Positions 8,771 to 17,796 are shown, numbered from the stretch's first letter. The stretch: 64,000 nt of DNA from Streptococcus sp. oral taxon 431 (GCF_001553685.1 NZ_CP014264.1:1558001-1622000); one strand, 5' to 3'. The notes: generated by a model from the sequence alone, not told the origin. Made by a program: numbers and translations.

Positions 8771-9311
8771 AATGGCGCATGATTTTCTTGCCCAAGTCAT
8801 CACCCAAGAGGATATTGTCGTTGATGCGACCATGGGAAATGGCCATGATACCCTTTTTCTAGCTCAGTTAGCTAAACAAGTCTATGCTTTCGATATACAG
8901 GAACAAGCTCTGGAAAAAACTAGTCAACGCCTACAAGAAGCTGGTTTGGCCAATGCAGAATTAATCCTACAAGGCCATGAGACTGTGGACCAATTTGTAG
9001 GCGAAGTCAAGGCAGCTATCTTTAATCTAGGTTATCTTCCTTCTGCTGATAAAAGCATTATCACTCAACCCCATACAACCCTTGAGGCACTAGACAAACT
9101 CTGTCAGATGCTCGTTAAAGGTGGACGAATAGCCATCATGATTTATTACGGGCATGAAGGCGGAGATATAGAACGGGATGCAGTCATGGATTTTGTCAGT
9201 CACTTACCACAACAAGAATATACTGCTACGATCTATCGCACTCTCAACCAAATCAACAATCCACCGTTTTTAGTCATGATTGAAAAATTAGAAAGGTATC
9301 GCCATGGATAA
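8754..9311 (+). CDS. mnmM: tRNA methyltransferase MnmM (YtqB family)
   Basis: A 185-residue class I SAM-dependent methyltransferase of the former rRNA-methylase family PF06962. The Bacillus orthologue YtqB was shown to be MnmM, which methylates 5-aminomethyl-2-thiouridine in tRNA. Motif I is VVDATMGNGHDTLFLA, followed by an acidic VYAFDIQ strand end, then NLGYLPSADK and HTTLEAL, all characteristic. It begins ATGAAAAGACC inside the end of mnmL, with AGGAG 8 bases upstream. The next gene overlaps its stop by 8 bases. Pairing with mnmL supports the tRNA role; activity in this species is inferred. Confidence 0.85.
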   Translation: MKRPLEMAHDFLAQVITQEDIVVDATMGNGHDTLFLAQLAKQVYAFDIQEQALEKTSQRLQEAGLANAELILQGHETVDQFVGEVKAAIFNLGYLPSADKSIITQPHTTLEALDKLCQMLVKGGRIAIMIYYGHEGGDIERDAVMDFVSHLPQQEYTATIYRTLNQINNPPFLVMIEKLERYRHG

Positions 9312-9558
9312 ACAATACCTACGAGATAAAATAGAAGGTCTTCGCCAAAAATTCGTTGAATCAACCCAACATGAACGAGCAGTTGGTATGTTAGATGAAG
9401 CTCATATGAGCAAGAAGATGTTAAAAATCAAGAAAAAAATGATAACACTTGAAATGGAGCGCTGTCAAAAGAAAATTGAGCACAAGGATTGCTCGAAGAT
9501 TGATCAAAAAATCCAAGAACAAAAGGAACTTTTTGAAAATTGTCGTAAACAAAAATAG
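9304..9558 (+). CDS. Small coiled-coil protein, unknown function
   Basis: An 84-residue, highly charged, predicted all-helical protein (MDKQYLRDKIEGLRQKF...). Lys/Glu-rich heptad-like segments run through most of its length, and three Cys occur in the second half (ERCQKK, HKDCSK, ENCRKQ). I do not recognise a domain. It overlaps mnmM by 8 bases and ends 11 bases before the antiporter gene, so it is clearly part of the operon. Codon use and context argue it is real. Three Cys in such a short cytoplasmic protein could bind metal or be incidental. Confidence 0.7.
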   Translation: MDKQYLRDKIEGLRQKFVESTQHERAVGMLDEAHMSKKMLKIKKKMITLEMERCQKKIEHKDCSKIDQKIQEQKELFENCRKQK

Positions 9559-9569
9559 GGAGGTGGAAA

Positions 9570-11624
9570 ATGAATTTACTTTTTTATCTCTTGGTGTTTT
9601 TACTAGTTCTTATTGTTTCTAGTACGACCAATAAGCTTCTGCCCTTTTTACCCATGCCTCTGATTCAAATTTTGTTAGGGATTGGAATTGGACTTTGTTT
9701 ACCCAACAACCAATATCATTTAGATACTGAGTTATTCCTAGCTTTAGTCATTGGCCCGCTTCTCTTTCGAGAGGCTCAAGAAGCAGACATTACTTCTATC
9801 CTAAAACACTGGCGGATTGTCCTCTACTTGATTTTTCCAGTTATCTTTATCTCAGCTCTGAGCATGGGGGGAGTCGCTCATGTCCTTTGGGCTAGCCTTC
9901 CATTAGCCGCCTGCGTAGCAGTTGGTGCCGCTTTAGGGCCTACAGACCTAGTAGCCTTCGCATCCCTTTCTCAACGCTTTTCATTCCCAAAGCGGGTTTC
10001 TAATATCCTAAAAGGGGAAGGTCTTCTGAATGATGCTTCTGGACTAGTAGCCTTTCGAATGGCTCTCATCGCTTGGACAACAGGAACATTCTCCCTTACC
10101 CAAGCCGGAACTTCATTAGCCATTTCCATCGTTGGAGGATTTGCAGTCGGCTTTATAACAGCCCTAATCAATCGCTTCCTCCATACTTTTCTACTCAGTG
10201 TCCGAGCAACAGATATCGCAAGTGAGCTCTTATTGGAACTTAGTTTACCTCTCTTGACTTTTTTCATAGCCGAAGAAATTCATGTTTCAGGCATCATCGC
10301 CGTTGTTGTTGCTGGGATTCTGAAAGCCAGTCGTTTCAAGAAAATAAATCTCCTTGAAGCGCAAGTTGATACAGTTACTGAGACTGTTTGGCAGACTGTA
10401 ACCTTTATGCTCAATGGTTCAGTCTTTGTCATTCTTGGGATGGAACTGGAAATGATCGCGGAACCAATTCTTAAGAGTGCTTTCTACAATAAAGTACTTC
10501 TCTTACTCAGTGTTTTTCTCTTGACCTTCCTGCTTTTTGCTATCCGCTTTGTCATGATCTATGGATTTTACGCATTTCGGATTAAGAAGCTTCATAAAAG
10601 TTTAGACAAATATGTCAAAGACATGCTCCTCCTTACCTTTTCTGGTGTTAAGGGAACTGTATCCATTGCCACTATCCTTTTGATACCGTCTAATCTGGAA
10701 CAAGAATACCCTCTTCTTCTCTTCCTCGTAGCTGGTGTAACCCTGGTAAGTTTCCTGACGGGATTACTAGTACTCCCACACCTTTCTGAAGAGAAAGAAC
10801 CATCTAAGGATCAGCTCATGCACATCGCTATCTTAAACGATGTCGCCATGGAATTAGAGAAGGATTTAAAGAACACAAAAAACAAGGTTCCACTCTATGC
10901 GGCTATTGACAATTATCATGGACGTATTGAAAATCTTATTCTTAGTCAAGAAAACAAAGAAATTCAGGAGGACTGGGAAGCTCTTAAACTCTTGATTCTC
11001 AGTGTTGAAAGCGATGGCTTGGAACAAGCCTATGAAGAAGGAAAGATTGGAGATCGTGCTTATCGTGTCTACCAACGCTACTTGAAAAGCATGGAGAAAA
11101 ATATTAAGCGAAACTTTGCTTCTCGACTAACCTACTACTTCCTTGTCTCCATACGCATTCTTCGTTTTCTACTTCATGAATTGCTCACATTTGGGAAAAC
11201 ATTCCGTTCATGGAAAGACAAGGAAAAACAGAGACTTCTTGCCATTGATTATGACCAGATTGCTGAACTCTACCTAGCCAACACTGAAATCATCATCGAA
11301 AGTTTGGAAAACCTGAAAGGGATTTATAAGAGTTCCTTGATTAGCTTTATGCAGGAATCACGTCTCCGTGAAACCAGTCATATTACCAGTGGTGCCTTTG
11401 TGGAACGGGTTATCAATCGTATCAAACCCAATAATATCGACGAAATGTTAAGAGGCTACTATCTAGAGCGTAAGTCTATCTTTGAATACGAAAAACAAAA
11501 ACTCATCTCAGCCCAGTATGCCAAAAAATTACGACAAAATGTAAACAACCTAGAAACCTATTCTCTAAAAGAAGCAGCTAACACACTACCTTATGATATG
11601 ATGGAATTAGTTCGCAGAAATTAA
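9570..11624 (+). CDS. Na+/H+ antiporter, CPA1 (NhaP/NhaK-like) family
   Basis: A 684-residue cation:proton antiporter. About 12 membrane helices fill residues 1-410, with the ion-binding GPTDLVA and GEGLLNDASGLVAFR motifs (Asp-Asp region) typical of CPA1 exchangers. A long, charged cytoplasmic tail of roughly 270 residues follows, as in Bacillus-type NhaG/NhaK proteins. It starts ATG behind a strong GGGAGGTGG. Its position behind the small coiled-coil gene suggests co-transcription from the mnmL promoter. The ion (Na+, K+ or Li+) cannot be assigned from sequence alone. Confidence 0.9.
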   Translation: MNLLFYLLVFLLVLIVSSTTNKLLPFLPMPLIQILLGIGIGLCLPNNQYHLDTELFLALVIGPLLFREAQEADITSILKHWRIVLYLIFPVIFISALSMGGVAHVLWASLPLAACVAVGAALGPTDLVAFASLSQRFSFPKRVSNILKGEGLLNDASGLVAFRMALIAWTTGTFSLTQAGTSLAISIVGGFAVGFITALINRFLHTFLLSVRATDIASELLLELSLPLLTFFIAEEIHVSGIIAVVVAGILKASRFKKINLLEAQVDTVTETVWQTVTFMLNGSVFVILGMELEMIAEPILKSAFYNKVLLLLSVFLLTFLLFAIRFVMIYGFYAFRIKKLHKSLDKYVKDMLLLTFSGVKGTVSIATILLIPSNLEQEYPLLLFLVAGVTLVSFLTGLLVLPHLSEEKEPSKDQLMHIAILNDVAMELEKDLKNTKNKVPLYAAIDNYHGRIENLILSQENKEIQEDWEALKLLILSVESDGLEQAYEEGKIGDRAYRVYQRYLKSMEKNIKRNFASRLTYYFLVSIRILRFLLHELLTFGKTFRSWKDKEKQRLLAIDYDQIAELYLANTEIIIESLENLKGIYKSSLISFMQESRLRETSHITSGAFVERVINRIKPNNIDEMLRGYYLERKSIFEYEKQKLISAQYAKKLRQNVNNLETYSLKEAANTLPYDMMELVRRN

Positions 11625-11655
11625 GATTTAGGTTATTATTGTGGAGGATTATGCA

Positions 11656-12519
11656 ATGAAAAAGTTGTGGAAACAACTAACCAATAGGCCTTTATTGAAA
11701 GCTTTTTTGCACTACTATCGTGTTTCAGATATTGAATTAACCAGTGTAGCTGTGGCCTATTATTGGTTGATTTCAATCTTCCCCTTACTTATGATAGCCG
11801 TCAATATCTTGCCTTATTTTCAAATTCCAATCTCAAACTTTCTATTAACAATCAAGGAATTTTTACCAGATACAATCTATGAAGTTGTTGCAAAAATTGT
11901 CAGAGAAGTTCTGACTCAACCATCAACAGGTTTACTAAGTTTTGCTATCTTATCAGCTCTTTGGACTTTCTCCAAATCCATGAATTTTCTTCAGAAGGCC
12001 TTTAATAAAGCCTATGGAGTTGCAAAAAATAGAGGAATTATCTCACACCAGCTGATGAGTCTCCTGGTTAGCTTTGGCCTTCAAATTCTCTTTGCCCTTG
12101 CCTTATTCCTCAGTATGTTCGGCCATATGTTATTGGACTTGCTTAAAAACTACTGGAAATCTGAGAGTGCTCTGTTTTCTTATCTACAAGATTTTACGGG
12201 GCCGCTGATTTATGCCTTTCTTTTTGCAATCGTAATCATGCTCTATTATTTCCTACCAAATGTTAAAGTAAGTAAGATTCGCTACGTCATACCTGGAAGT
12301 CTCTTTGTACTAGTTACGACGATTGCTTTATTAAACATCTTTGCAGCCTATTTCAACAATTATGTCAATTATCTCGTTGACGTCAGATTTTTCAGTTCAA
12401 TCGTCGTCGTTGTTATGATGTTCTGGTTTATAATTATTGCCAAGATATTAATTATCGGTGCTGTGATCAATGCCAGTGTTCAAAGCCTAAAAGACCCGGA
12501 CTTTAAAGCAAATCAATAA
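11656..12519 (+). CDS. YihY/BrkB-family membrane protein
   Basis: A 287-residue protein with six or so membrane helices of the YihY/virulence factor BrkB family (once misnamed ribonuclease BN). Typical features are SVAVAYYWLISIFPLL in the first helix, LWTFSKSMNFLQKAFN after helix two, and YYFLPNVKVSKIRYVIPGSLF. The ATG at 11656 is chosen because GGAGG (11643-11647) lies 8 bases upstream; the frame can be extended to a GTG at 11641 but that would overrun the ribosome site. It follows the antiporter by about 30 bases and ends the operon ahead of a BOX element. Role unknown; transport or efflux has been proposed for the family. Confidence 0.85.
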   Translation: MKKLWKQLTNRPLLKAFLHYYRVSDIELTSVAVAYYWLISIFPLLMIAVNILPYFQIPISNFLLTIKEFLPDTIYEVVAKIVREVLTQPSTGLLSFAILSALWTFSKSMNFLQKAFNKAYGVAKNRGIISHQLMSLLVSFGLQILFALALFLSMFGHMLLDLLKNYWKSESALFSYLQDFTGPLIYAFLFAIVIMLYYFLPNVKVSKIRYVIPGSLFVLVTTIALLNIFAAYFNNYVNYLVDVRFFSSIVVVVMMFWFIIIAKILIIGAVINASVQSLKDPDFKANQ

Positions 12520-12533
12520 TTTTTTATCGATTA

Positions 12534-12639
12534 ATACTCAATGAAAATCAAAGAGCAAACTAGGAAGCGAGTCGCAGGCTGTACTTGAGTACGGCAAGGC
12601 GAAGCTGACGTGGTTTGAATTTGATTTTCGAAGAGTATA
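12534..12639. repeat. BOX element, boxA-boxC form without boxB
   Basis: A 106-bp intergenic repeat of the pneumococcal BOX family. It starts ATACTCAATGAAAATCAAAG (boxA) and ends CGAAGAGTAT (boxC), so the termini are inverted. The boxC part contains TACGGCAAGGCGAAGCTGAC, nearly the classic BOX-PCR primer site. The middle boxB module is missing. It lies between the YihY gene and a terminator, so it would be transcribed as a stem-loop in the mRNA tail. It is the only copy I see in the window. Confidence 0.85.
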
Positions 12640-12647
12640 AACAAATC

Positions 12648-12680
12648 AATCCCCCAGTCATCAGATACTGGGGGATTTTT
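12648..12680. terminator. Bidirectional terminator
   Basis: AATCCCCCAGT (12648-12658) and ACTGGGGGATT (12667-12677) form a perfect 11-bp stem with T5 on the plus side. It ends the plus-strand operon and the convergent minus-strand ATP-grasp gene. Confidence 0.85.
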
Positions 12681-12683
12681 GAA

Positions 12684-13634
12684 TTAGTTACTTTCTTGTC
12701 CACTAGTCAGGGCTTGCAATTCTGTTTTTAGATACTGAGCCAAATGTTGGTGAGCAAAAATATTGGCATTTTTTTCTGCAGTAGGATTGTAGTTGGTGTT
12801 GGTATTTACATCATAGACATAAATATCTCCACTCTCTGATTGAACCCATTCAATCGCCGCAACTTCAATCTGAGCATTTTTCAAGAAATTCTCATAAGCT
12901 TCTCTTCGGTCATCTGGTAGAGGTTCTGTAATCTGGAATTTCTCAGACGTTTCTAGTTGTTCTGGTCTCTTGCCGATTTGACAACCATCTGCTGGACAAA
13001 GTTGGAAACCATCTGAAGAGTCGATTGAAACAGTGTAGAGAAACTTTTGATTGATAAACTCTGAACGACGGATACGTCCATCACTTGGTTTGATGTAGGC
13101 TTGTAACAAGGTAATCCCGTCCACGGAAGGCTCAAAGAGTGGACTATTGACATAGGCTTCAAGTTCTTCTTCATTTTGGAAGAGTTGAACGCCTAAACCC
13201 TTACCTGCTCGATTGTGCTTGGTAATCAAAGGATAAATGTTTAGTTTTCTTGCTGCTTCAATGATGTTTTCTTGACCCAAAACTGCAACTGTTGCAGGAG
13301 TCTCGATACCAGATTCGTTTAACTTCAAATATTGTTTGATTTTACTAATTTCAAGGTTGATAGCACCGGTACCATTCACAACTTTGCGTCCGTGTGCTTC
13401 TAACCAAGTAATCACTTGCTCTGTAAATTCTGGCGCATAACGATGTCCTCTTGTGTGAGAAGAGGCAGACATACGATTGTAAAAGATACCTTGCGGCGGT
13501 GGGCTTTGCAAATCTAAAATCCCACTAGACAAATCCCACAGTTCATAAGGGACTTCTAGTTCTTCCAACCATTTGACCAAATGCTGGGTCCATTCAAGAT
13601 TCTCATGGATTACATAAACTTTTGCTTCACTCAT
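12684..13634 (-). CDS. RimK-like ATP-grasp ligase
   Basis: A 316-residue protein of the ATP-grasp superfamily, resembling RimK/alpha-L-glutamate ligases that add amino acids through acyl-phosphate chemistry. Visible parts: an N-terminal Rossmann-like domain (KVYVIHENLEW...), the ATP-grasp Lys in PLITKHNRAGKGLGVQLF, LLQAYIKPSDGRIRR in the second subdomain and the metal-binding end IYVYDVNTNTNYNP. It starts 15 bases after the symporter stop on the same strand. The substrate is not identifiable; a protein, peptide or small-molecule carboxylate are all possible. Confidence 0.75.
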   Translation of the reverse strand: MSEAKVYVIHENLEWTQHLVKWLEELEVPYELWDLSSGILDLQSPPPQGIFYNRMSASSHTRGHRYAPEFTEQVITWLEAHGRKVVNGTGAINLEISKIKQYLKLNESGIETPATVAVLGQENIIEAARKLNIYPLITKHNRAGKGLGVQLFQNEEELEAYVNSPLFEPSVDGITLLQAYIKPSDGRIRRSEFINQKFLYTVSIDSSDGFQLCPADGCQIGKRPEQLETSEKFQITEPLPDDRREAYENFLKNAQIEVAAIEWVQSESGDIYVYDVNTNTNYNPTAEKNANIFAHQHLAQYLKTELQALTSGQESN

Positions 13635-13648
13635 TACTTATAAACTCC

Positions 13649-14899
13649 TTAAGAAAAGCTGACTGATAATTGGCTTTCCTTTTCTTCTTCTAAAATATAT
13701 CCTTCTGTTTTTTCGATAACGCTGACTGTTAAGATTTGACCCAGAACATTGATCATGGTACGGCCGGCATTGACAAAGAAATCAACTGCAAAAATCAAGG
13801 CCACTCCTTCAACTGGCAAGCCCAATTGAGGTGCTGCAGCTAGTAGAACTACGATAGCTCCTGATGGTACGGTTGCTGCAGTTTTTCCAATCAAGGTCAA
13901 GAGTAAAACAGTAAACAAGAGACTTGATAAAGAAAATTGAATGCCATAGGCGTGGGCGATAAAGATTGTCGCTACTGAGAAATAAACTGCTGCTCCTTCT
14001 AAGTTAAAAGTATATCCTAAAGGAACAACTAAATCAATTGTATGCTCGTCATGCCCCTGTTTTTTCAAATCTTTAAGTAGTGATGGCAAGACAACACTAG
14101 AACTACCCGTAACAAAGGCCAGGGCCAAGAGGCTCCAATTTTCACGAAAGGCTGACAAATACGGAACTTTAAAGAAGACTGCAATCAAAGGGAAAATAAG
14201 GAGAACCAAAACAGCATAAACCAAATAAGTTCCAATGACAAATTGACCAAGTCCAATCAATTTATCAAGGCCAGTAGTTGCAACATCTTTGGCGATAAAT
14301 CCAAAAATTCCAATCGGTGATAATTTGATTATTACTGCAACAATCTTGTAGATGGCTTCAATCCAGATTTGGAAACCTTGGATAATTTTCTGAGATTTCT
14401 CTGATTTAAGATTACCGATTCCATAACCAAGAAAGATGGCAAACACGATAATTGGTAAGAGGGCACCTTCTGAAAGAGACTTGACGATATTTGATGGAAT
14501 AAAACCAAGCAAAAATTCGCTAAATTTTACATTATTGGCAATTCCATCAAGGTTACCACCAGTTTGACCGATATTCACTCCTTGACCAAACCCTAAATAG
14601 TAACTAGCAAATACAAACAAAAGAGTAATAGCAGTTGTTACTGCGAAAAAGTAAACCAAACTCTTGGTTAAGATTTTTCCAAAAGATTTTTTCCCGATAA
14701 CTCCAGCTACTGCAACAACGATGGTTGGGAAGATTAAAGGAATGATAACCATATTGATCAATTTAATAAAGGCTTGACCTAAAAATTGATAAAAGCCTGC
14801 AAATTGTGGCCAGATGACCGCAGCAATCACACCCAAGACCAAAGCCACCAATAATTGGATACCAAGTGAGAGTTTTGACCATAAAGTAACTAATTTCAT
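13649..14899 (-). CDS. Dicarboxylate/amino acid:cation symporter (DAACS)
   Basis: A 416-residue protein of the Glt/DctA family of Na+- or H+-coupled carriers for glutamate, aspartate or C4-dicarboxylates. Eight membrane helices plus re-entrant loops are expected. Family motifs seen are the Ser-rich VTGSSSVVLPSLLKDL of hairpin 1 and the helix-7 region YTFNLEGAAVYFSVATIFIA; the helix-8 NAGRTMINVLGQ segment deviates from the usual DRxRT/NVxGD pattern. It starts ATG behind AAGGAG. The neighbouring ATP-grasp gene may be co-transcribed. Specificity is uncertain: several such paralogues transport cystine or serine instead. Confidence 0.85.
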   Translation of the reverse strand: MKLVTLWSKLSLGIQLLVALVLGVIAAVIWPQFAGFYQFLGQAFIKLINMVIIPLIFPTIVVAVAGVIGKKSFGKILTKSLVYFFAVTTAITLLFVFASYYLGFGQGVNIGQTGGNLDGIANNVKFSEFLLGFIPSNIVKSLSEGALLPIIVFAIFLGYGIGNLKSEKSQKIIQGFQIWIEAIYKIVAVIIKLSPIGIFGFIAKDVATTGLDKLIGLGQFVIGTYLVYAVLVLLIFPLIAVFFKVPYLSAFRENWSLLALAFVTGSSSVVLPSLLKDLKKQGHDEHTIDLVVPLGYTFNLEGAAVYFSVATIFIAHAYGIQFSLSSLLFTVLLLTLIGKTAATVPSGAIVVLLAAAPQLGLPVEGVALIFAVDFFVNAGRTMINVLGQILTVSVIEKTEGYILEEEKESQLSVSFS

Positions 14900-15135
14900 A
14901 AGAAACTCCTTTGTTTTATTTGCTACTCATTCTACTACTATTCTTCACTTCTGACTAATATATATTTTCTATAGTGAACATAAAAAAGATTTATATTGAG
15001 GACTCAAACTATCATTGTATCGAACACATGATTTATTCTGATCAAGCAGAAATTATAAAATCTGTTTCTTATCAATGATTTTTTGCTAAAACAGTGATAA
15101 ATCAAGGAATTTACGTTTCTATTCTCAAAATTTTA

Positions 15136-15151
15136 TGATACAATAATGGTA
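15136..15151 (+). promoter_or_regulatory. Extended -10 promoter at the DUF3397 gene
   Basis: TGA then TACAAT (15139-15144) is an extended -10. The ATG at 15151 starts 7 bases later, at the expected transcription start. No clear -35 and no ribosome-binding sequence lie between. Confidence 0.55.
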
Positions 15152-15504
15152 TGATTTTAATGAAACTTGCTTCCATCTTGCTTTTGGTACTAACCTTAGC
15201 TCTGGCGATTATTTTAAGCAGACTCTTTAAGTTAAAAAAAAGGGGCATCAATGCTGCTGATTTAGCTTTTCCTTTTCTAATTTTTGAATACTATTTGATT
15301 ACGGCTAAGATGTTCACACACAATCAACTTCCAGTATTGGGAACGGCCTTATCAATACTAGCAATTGTGTTAGTCTTTTTCTTCTTAAATAAAAAACGTA
15401 GTTTTTATTATCCAAAATTTATTAAATTCTTTTGGCGAGCTGGATTTTTACTAACACTGCTCATCTATATCATCATGATTGTTCAAATTTTCGTGATGAA
15501 ATAG
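15151..15504 (+). CDS. DUF3397 family membrane protein
   Basis: A 117-residue protein with four hydrophobic helices, matching the small DUF3397 membrane family of Firmicutes (MKLASILLLVLTLALAIIL..., a conserved FEYYLITAKM segment, and a basic NKKRSFYYPKFIKFFWR loop). No function is established. The start could be ATG 15151 or ATG 15160; the promoter position favours 15151 if the message is leaderless. It stands alone between the divergent symporter and the amidase gene. Confidence 0.75.
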   Translation: MILMKLASILLLVLTLALAIILSRLFKLKKRGINAADLAFPFLIFEYYLITAKMFTHNQLPVLGTALSILAIVLVFFFLNKKRSFYYPKFIKFFWRAGFLLTLLIYIIMIVQIFVMK

Positions 15505-15614
15505 TCAACTATAGCAATACAGCCCACCAACACCTCAATCTTGGTCACTAAATGTTCTATATGAGGCACTTTTCTGATAAAATTATAAAAAAATAAAAAT
15601 AGGAGATTAATCAA

Positions 15615-17276
15615 GTGAAAAAAACGCTCTTGGCAAGCGCCATTACGCTTTCAGTATTTGGTCTAACAACCAACCTTAGCTATGCTGAGGAGAACAAAGT
15701 ACAGTCAACCCCAGTAGAAACAACACACAGTGAAACCTCTACTGACAAAGTGGAGAAAAACAGTCTCCCAGCTAAGGAAGCTGAACCTTCAACTGAAGCA
15801 AATGCCAATCAAACGACAAATCCAGCTAAGAAAGAAGAAGACAAGGCTCCTGAAGTCCAAAAAGAAGGTTGGGTATTAGAGGAAAACCACTGGCGCTTCT
15901 ATGAAAATAATGCCCCTGTTCTTAACTGGAAAAAAATTCAAGGAAAATGGTACTACTTCAACAAAAATGGAATCATGCTGAGTGATACTATTTTTGACGG
16001 ATATATCCTTACTAGTAGCGGGGCCATGGTCGATTCTGGTTGGAGTAAACTCCAAGAAAAATGGTATTACGCTAACGCTTATGGAAAAATTTCCCAACAA
16101 AAATGGGAAAAGATCGGTGGGGTCTGGTACTATTTTGATCAAGAAGGTGTCATGCTCAGCAACACAATTTTTGATGATTATCTGTTTACTAATAGTGGGG
16201 CAATGGCTGAAAATTCTTGGGTCAAACAAGATGGACAATGGTACTATGCCCTTGCTTCTGGTAAGCTAATTAAAAATAAGTGGGATAAAATTAGTGGTAC
16301 CTGGTACTACTTTAACAAAGATGCTACTATGGCAAGCAACCAATGGCAAGGTAGCTACTACCTAAAAGCTAGTGGAGCTATGGCTGAAAAAGAATGGATT
16401 TTCGATAATAACTATGATAGTTGGTTCTACTTAAAATCTGGTGGTGCTTATGCAGAGCGTCAATGGATTGGCTCCTACTACCTCAAGTCAGGTGGCTACA
16501 TGGCTAAGAGCGAATGGATTGATGACAGCTACTATAAAGCCCGTTACTATGTAGATGAAAATGGAGTCTATGTTACAGGGACCTATAAAATCGATGGAAA
16601 AAACCAGCAATTTCAAAGTGATGGAAAATGGCTTGGCGAAGCTTCTACAAGCCACGGGTTTGAAAAAGGGAAATACAACAATATCATCTTCCTAGATCCA
16701 GGTCATGGTGGTAAAGACCCTGGTGCCGTTTACTATAACACTAATGAAAAAGACCTCACTATGCTAGTTTACAAGAAACTTCGCAAGGAACTCGAGGGAC
16801 TTGGCTATACAGTTCTTTCTTCAAGAGACAGTGATGTCTTTGTAGACTATGTCACCGAACGTTCAAGAATGGTTAATAAGACTGATTCAGATATCTTTAT
16901 TAGTATTCACTTCAATGCTACTGGAAATCCAGCTTCAAATACGGCTGGGATTCAGACTTATTCTTATGAAGCAGACTCTAGTTATCCTTCTAAGATTAAC
17001 CAATACTGGCATAACCATCCTGACCGTATCAGTGAAAGTAATCGACTTGCGGCAGACATCCACTCTTCACTATTAGCTGAAACTGGTGCTAAGGATGCAG
17101 GTCGTCTACGAAGGAGCTTTGCTGTCCTTCGAGAAACTAATAAACCAGCCGTTCTATTGGAATTGGGATATATTGACAATTTCAATGAGAATCAACAAGT
17201 CCGCAGTGATGCCTACCAAAACAGATTGGTTGCAGGTATTGTAAAAGGGATTCAAAAATATTACGCAGGTCAATAA
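15615..17276 (+). CDS. Choline-binding N-acetylmuramoyl-L-alanine amidase (Amidase_3)
   Basis: A 553-residue secreted murein hydrolase. Residues 1-24 are a signal peptide with likely cleavage after SYA. A Thr/Glu/Lys-rich linker runs to about 84. About 84-345 hold choline-binding repeats of the GWxxxxxxWYYF type (for example KIQGKWYYFNKNGIM, KIGGVWYYFDQEGVM, KISGTWYYFNKDATM). About 355-551 is a zinc Amidase_3 domain: DPGHGG (zinc His), NEKDLT (zinc Glu), SIHFNA (zinc His) and LLELGYIDN (catalytic Glu). It should bind choline on teichoic acids and cut the MurNAc-L-Ala bond. LytA differs: its amidase domain is N-terminal and of type 2. The start is GTG behind AGGAGA. Confidence 0.9.
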   Translation: MKKTLLASAITLSVFGLTTNLSYAEENKVQSTPVETTHSETSTDKVEKNSLPAKEAEPSTEANANQTTNPAKKEEDKAPEVQKEGWVLEENHWRFYENNAPVLNWKKIQGKWYYFNKNGIMLSDTIFDGYILTSSGAMVDSGWSKLQEKWYYANAYGKISQQKWEKIGGVWYYFDQEGVMLSNTIFDDYLFTNSGAMAENSWVKQDGQWYYALASGKLIKNKWDKISGTWYYFNKDATMASNQWQGSYYLKASGAMAEKEWIFDNNYDSWFYLKSGGAYAERQWIGSYYLKSGGYMAKSEWIDDSYYKARYYVDENGVYVTGTYKIDGKNQQFQSDGKWLGEASTSHGFEKGKYNNIIFLDPGHGGKDPGAVYYNTNEKDLTMLVYKKLRKELEGLGYTVLSSRDSDVFVDYVTERSRMVNKTDSDIFISIHFNATGNPASNTAGIQTYSYEADSSYPSKINQYWHNHPDRISESNRLAADIHSSLLAETGAKDAGRLRRSFAVLRETNKPAVLLELGYIDNFNENQQVRSDAYQNRLVAGIVKGIQKYYAGQ

Positions 17277-17284
17277 AGAAAAAG

Positions 17285-17310
17285 TCTCGAGGAAATCTCG
17301 AGATTTTTTT
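17285..17310 (+). terminator. Terminator of the choline-binding amidase gene
   Basis: TCTCGAG / CTCGAGA stem with a 5-base loop followed by seven T, 9 bases after the stop. Confidence 0.85.
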
Positions 17311-17322
17311 GTATTATTTTTC

Positions 17323-17628
17323 TTACTTGTTGGCTTCAGGAAAAAGAAATCCAATTCCAACGCAAGCCAAGACTCCAGCACCGATAACCAAACCGCTTGA
17401 AAGTGGCAAGATATCAAGAATAGCATTGGCGATGATAAAGGCAATCATCAAGCTCATGAGACTGGCCTTGTAATCTTTTTTCACCAAATTCTCAAGAGTA
17501 AAAAATAGGAATAAACCTACTGGAAAGAGGGCCCAGATATTAACATCCAAACTTGGCCATCCAACTAAACCAAAATACAAGACTGCTGCTGCAACGACTA
17601 AAAATCCGATACCTACTACTTTTTTCAT
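17323..17628 (-). CDS. Small four-helix membrane protein, unknown function
   Basis: A 101-residue hydrophobic protein with four predicted membrane segments (VVGIGFLVVAAAVLYFGLV, IWALFPVGLFLFFTL, SLMSLMIAFIIANAILDIL, GLVIGAGVLACVGIGFLF). The layout resembles the LiaF-type N-terminal membrane domain seen in cell-envelope stress proteins, but the soluble part is absent, so this is only a resemblance. It starts ATG behind GAGG and is convergent with the amidase gene. Confidence 0.65.
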   Translation of the reverse strand: MKKVVGIGFLVVAAAVLYFGLVGWPSLDVNIWALFPVGLFLFFTLENLVKKDYKASLMSLMIAFIIANAILDILPLSSGLVIGAGVLACVGIGFLFPEANK

Positions 17629-17765
17629 GATACGACCTCATTTTCTATTTTGTTAGGAAGTTTTATCTCCCTTTAACAATTACAACTATAACAGAAATAA
17701 AAATCACAAACAATAGCTTTTGTCTATGTGGCAGACATGATAGACTATGTGGTCAGAATTTTTCT

Positions 17766-17790
17766 AAAAAAGAAGCCATTGCTGGCTTCT
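17766..17790 (-). terminator. Terminator of the DUF6287-like gene
   Basis: AGAAGCCA / TGGCTTCT 8-bp stem with a 4-base loop and a T-run on the minus strand, just past the stop at 17797. Confidence 0.8.
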
Positions 17791-17796
17791 TTTCAT

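Noticed and set aside
12534..12639. BOX element considered as an insertion sequence
   Set aside because: Its ends and internal sequence match BOX modules A and C; there is no transposase.
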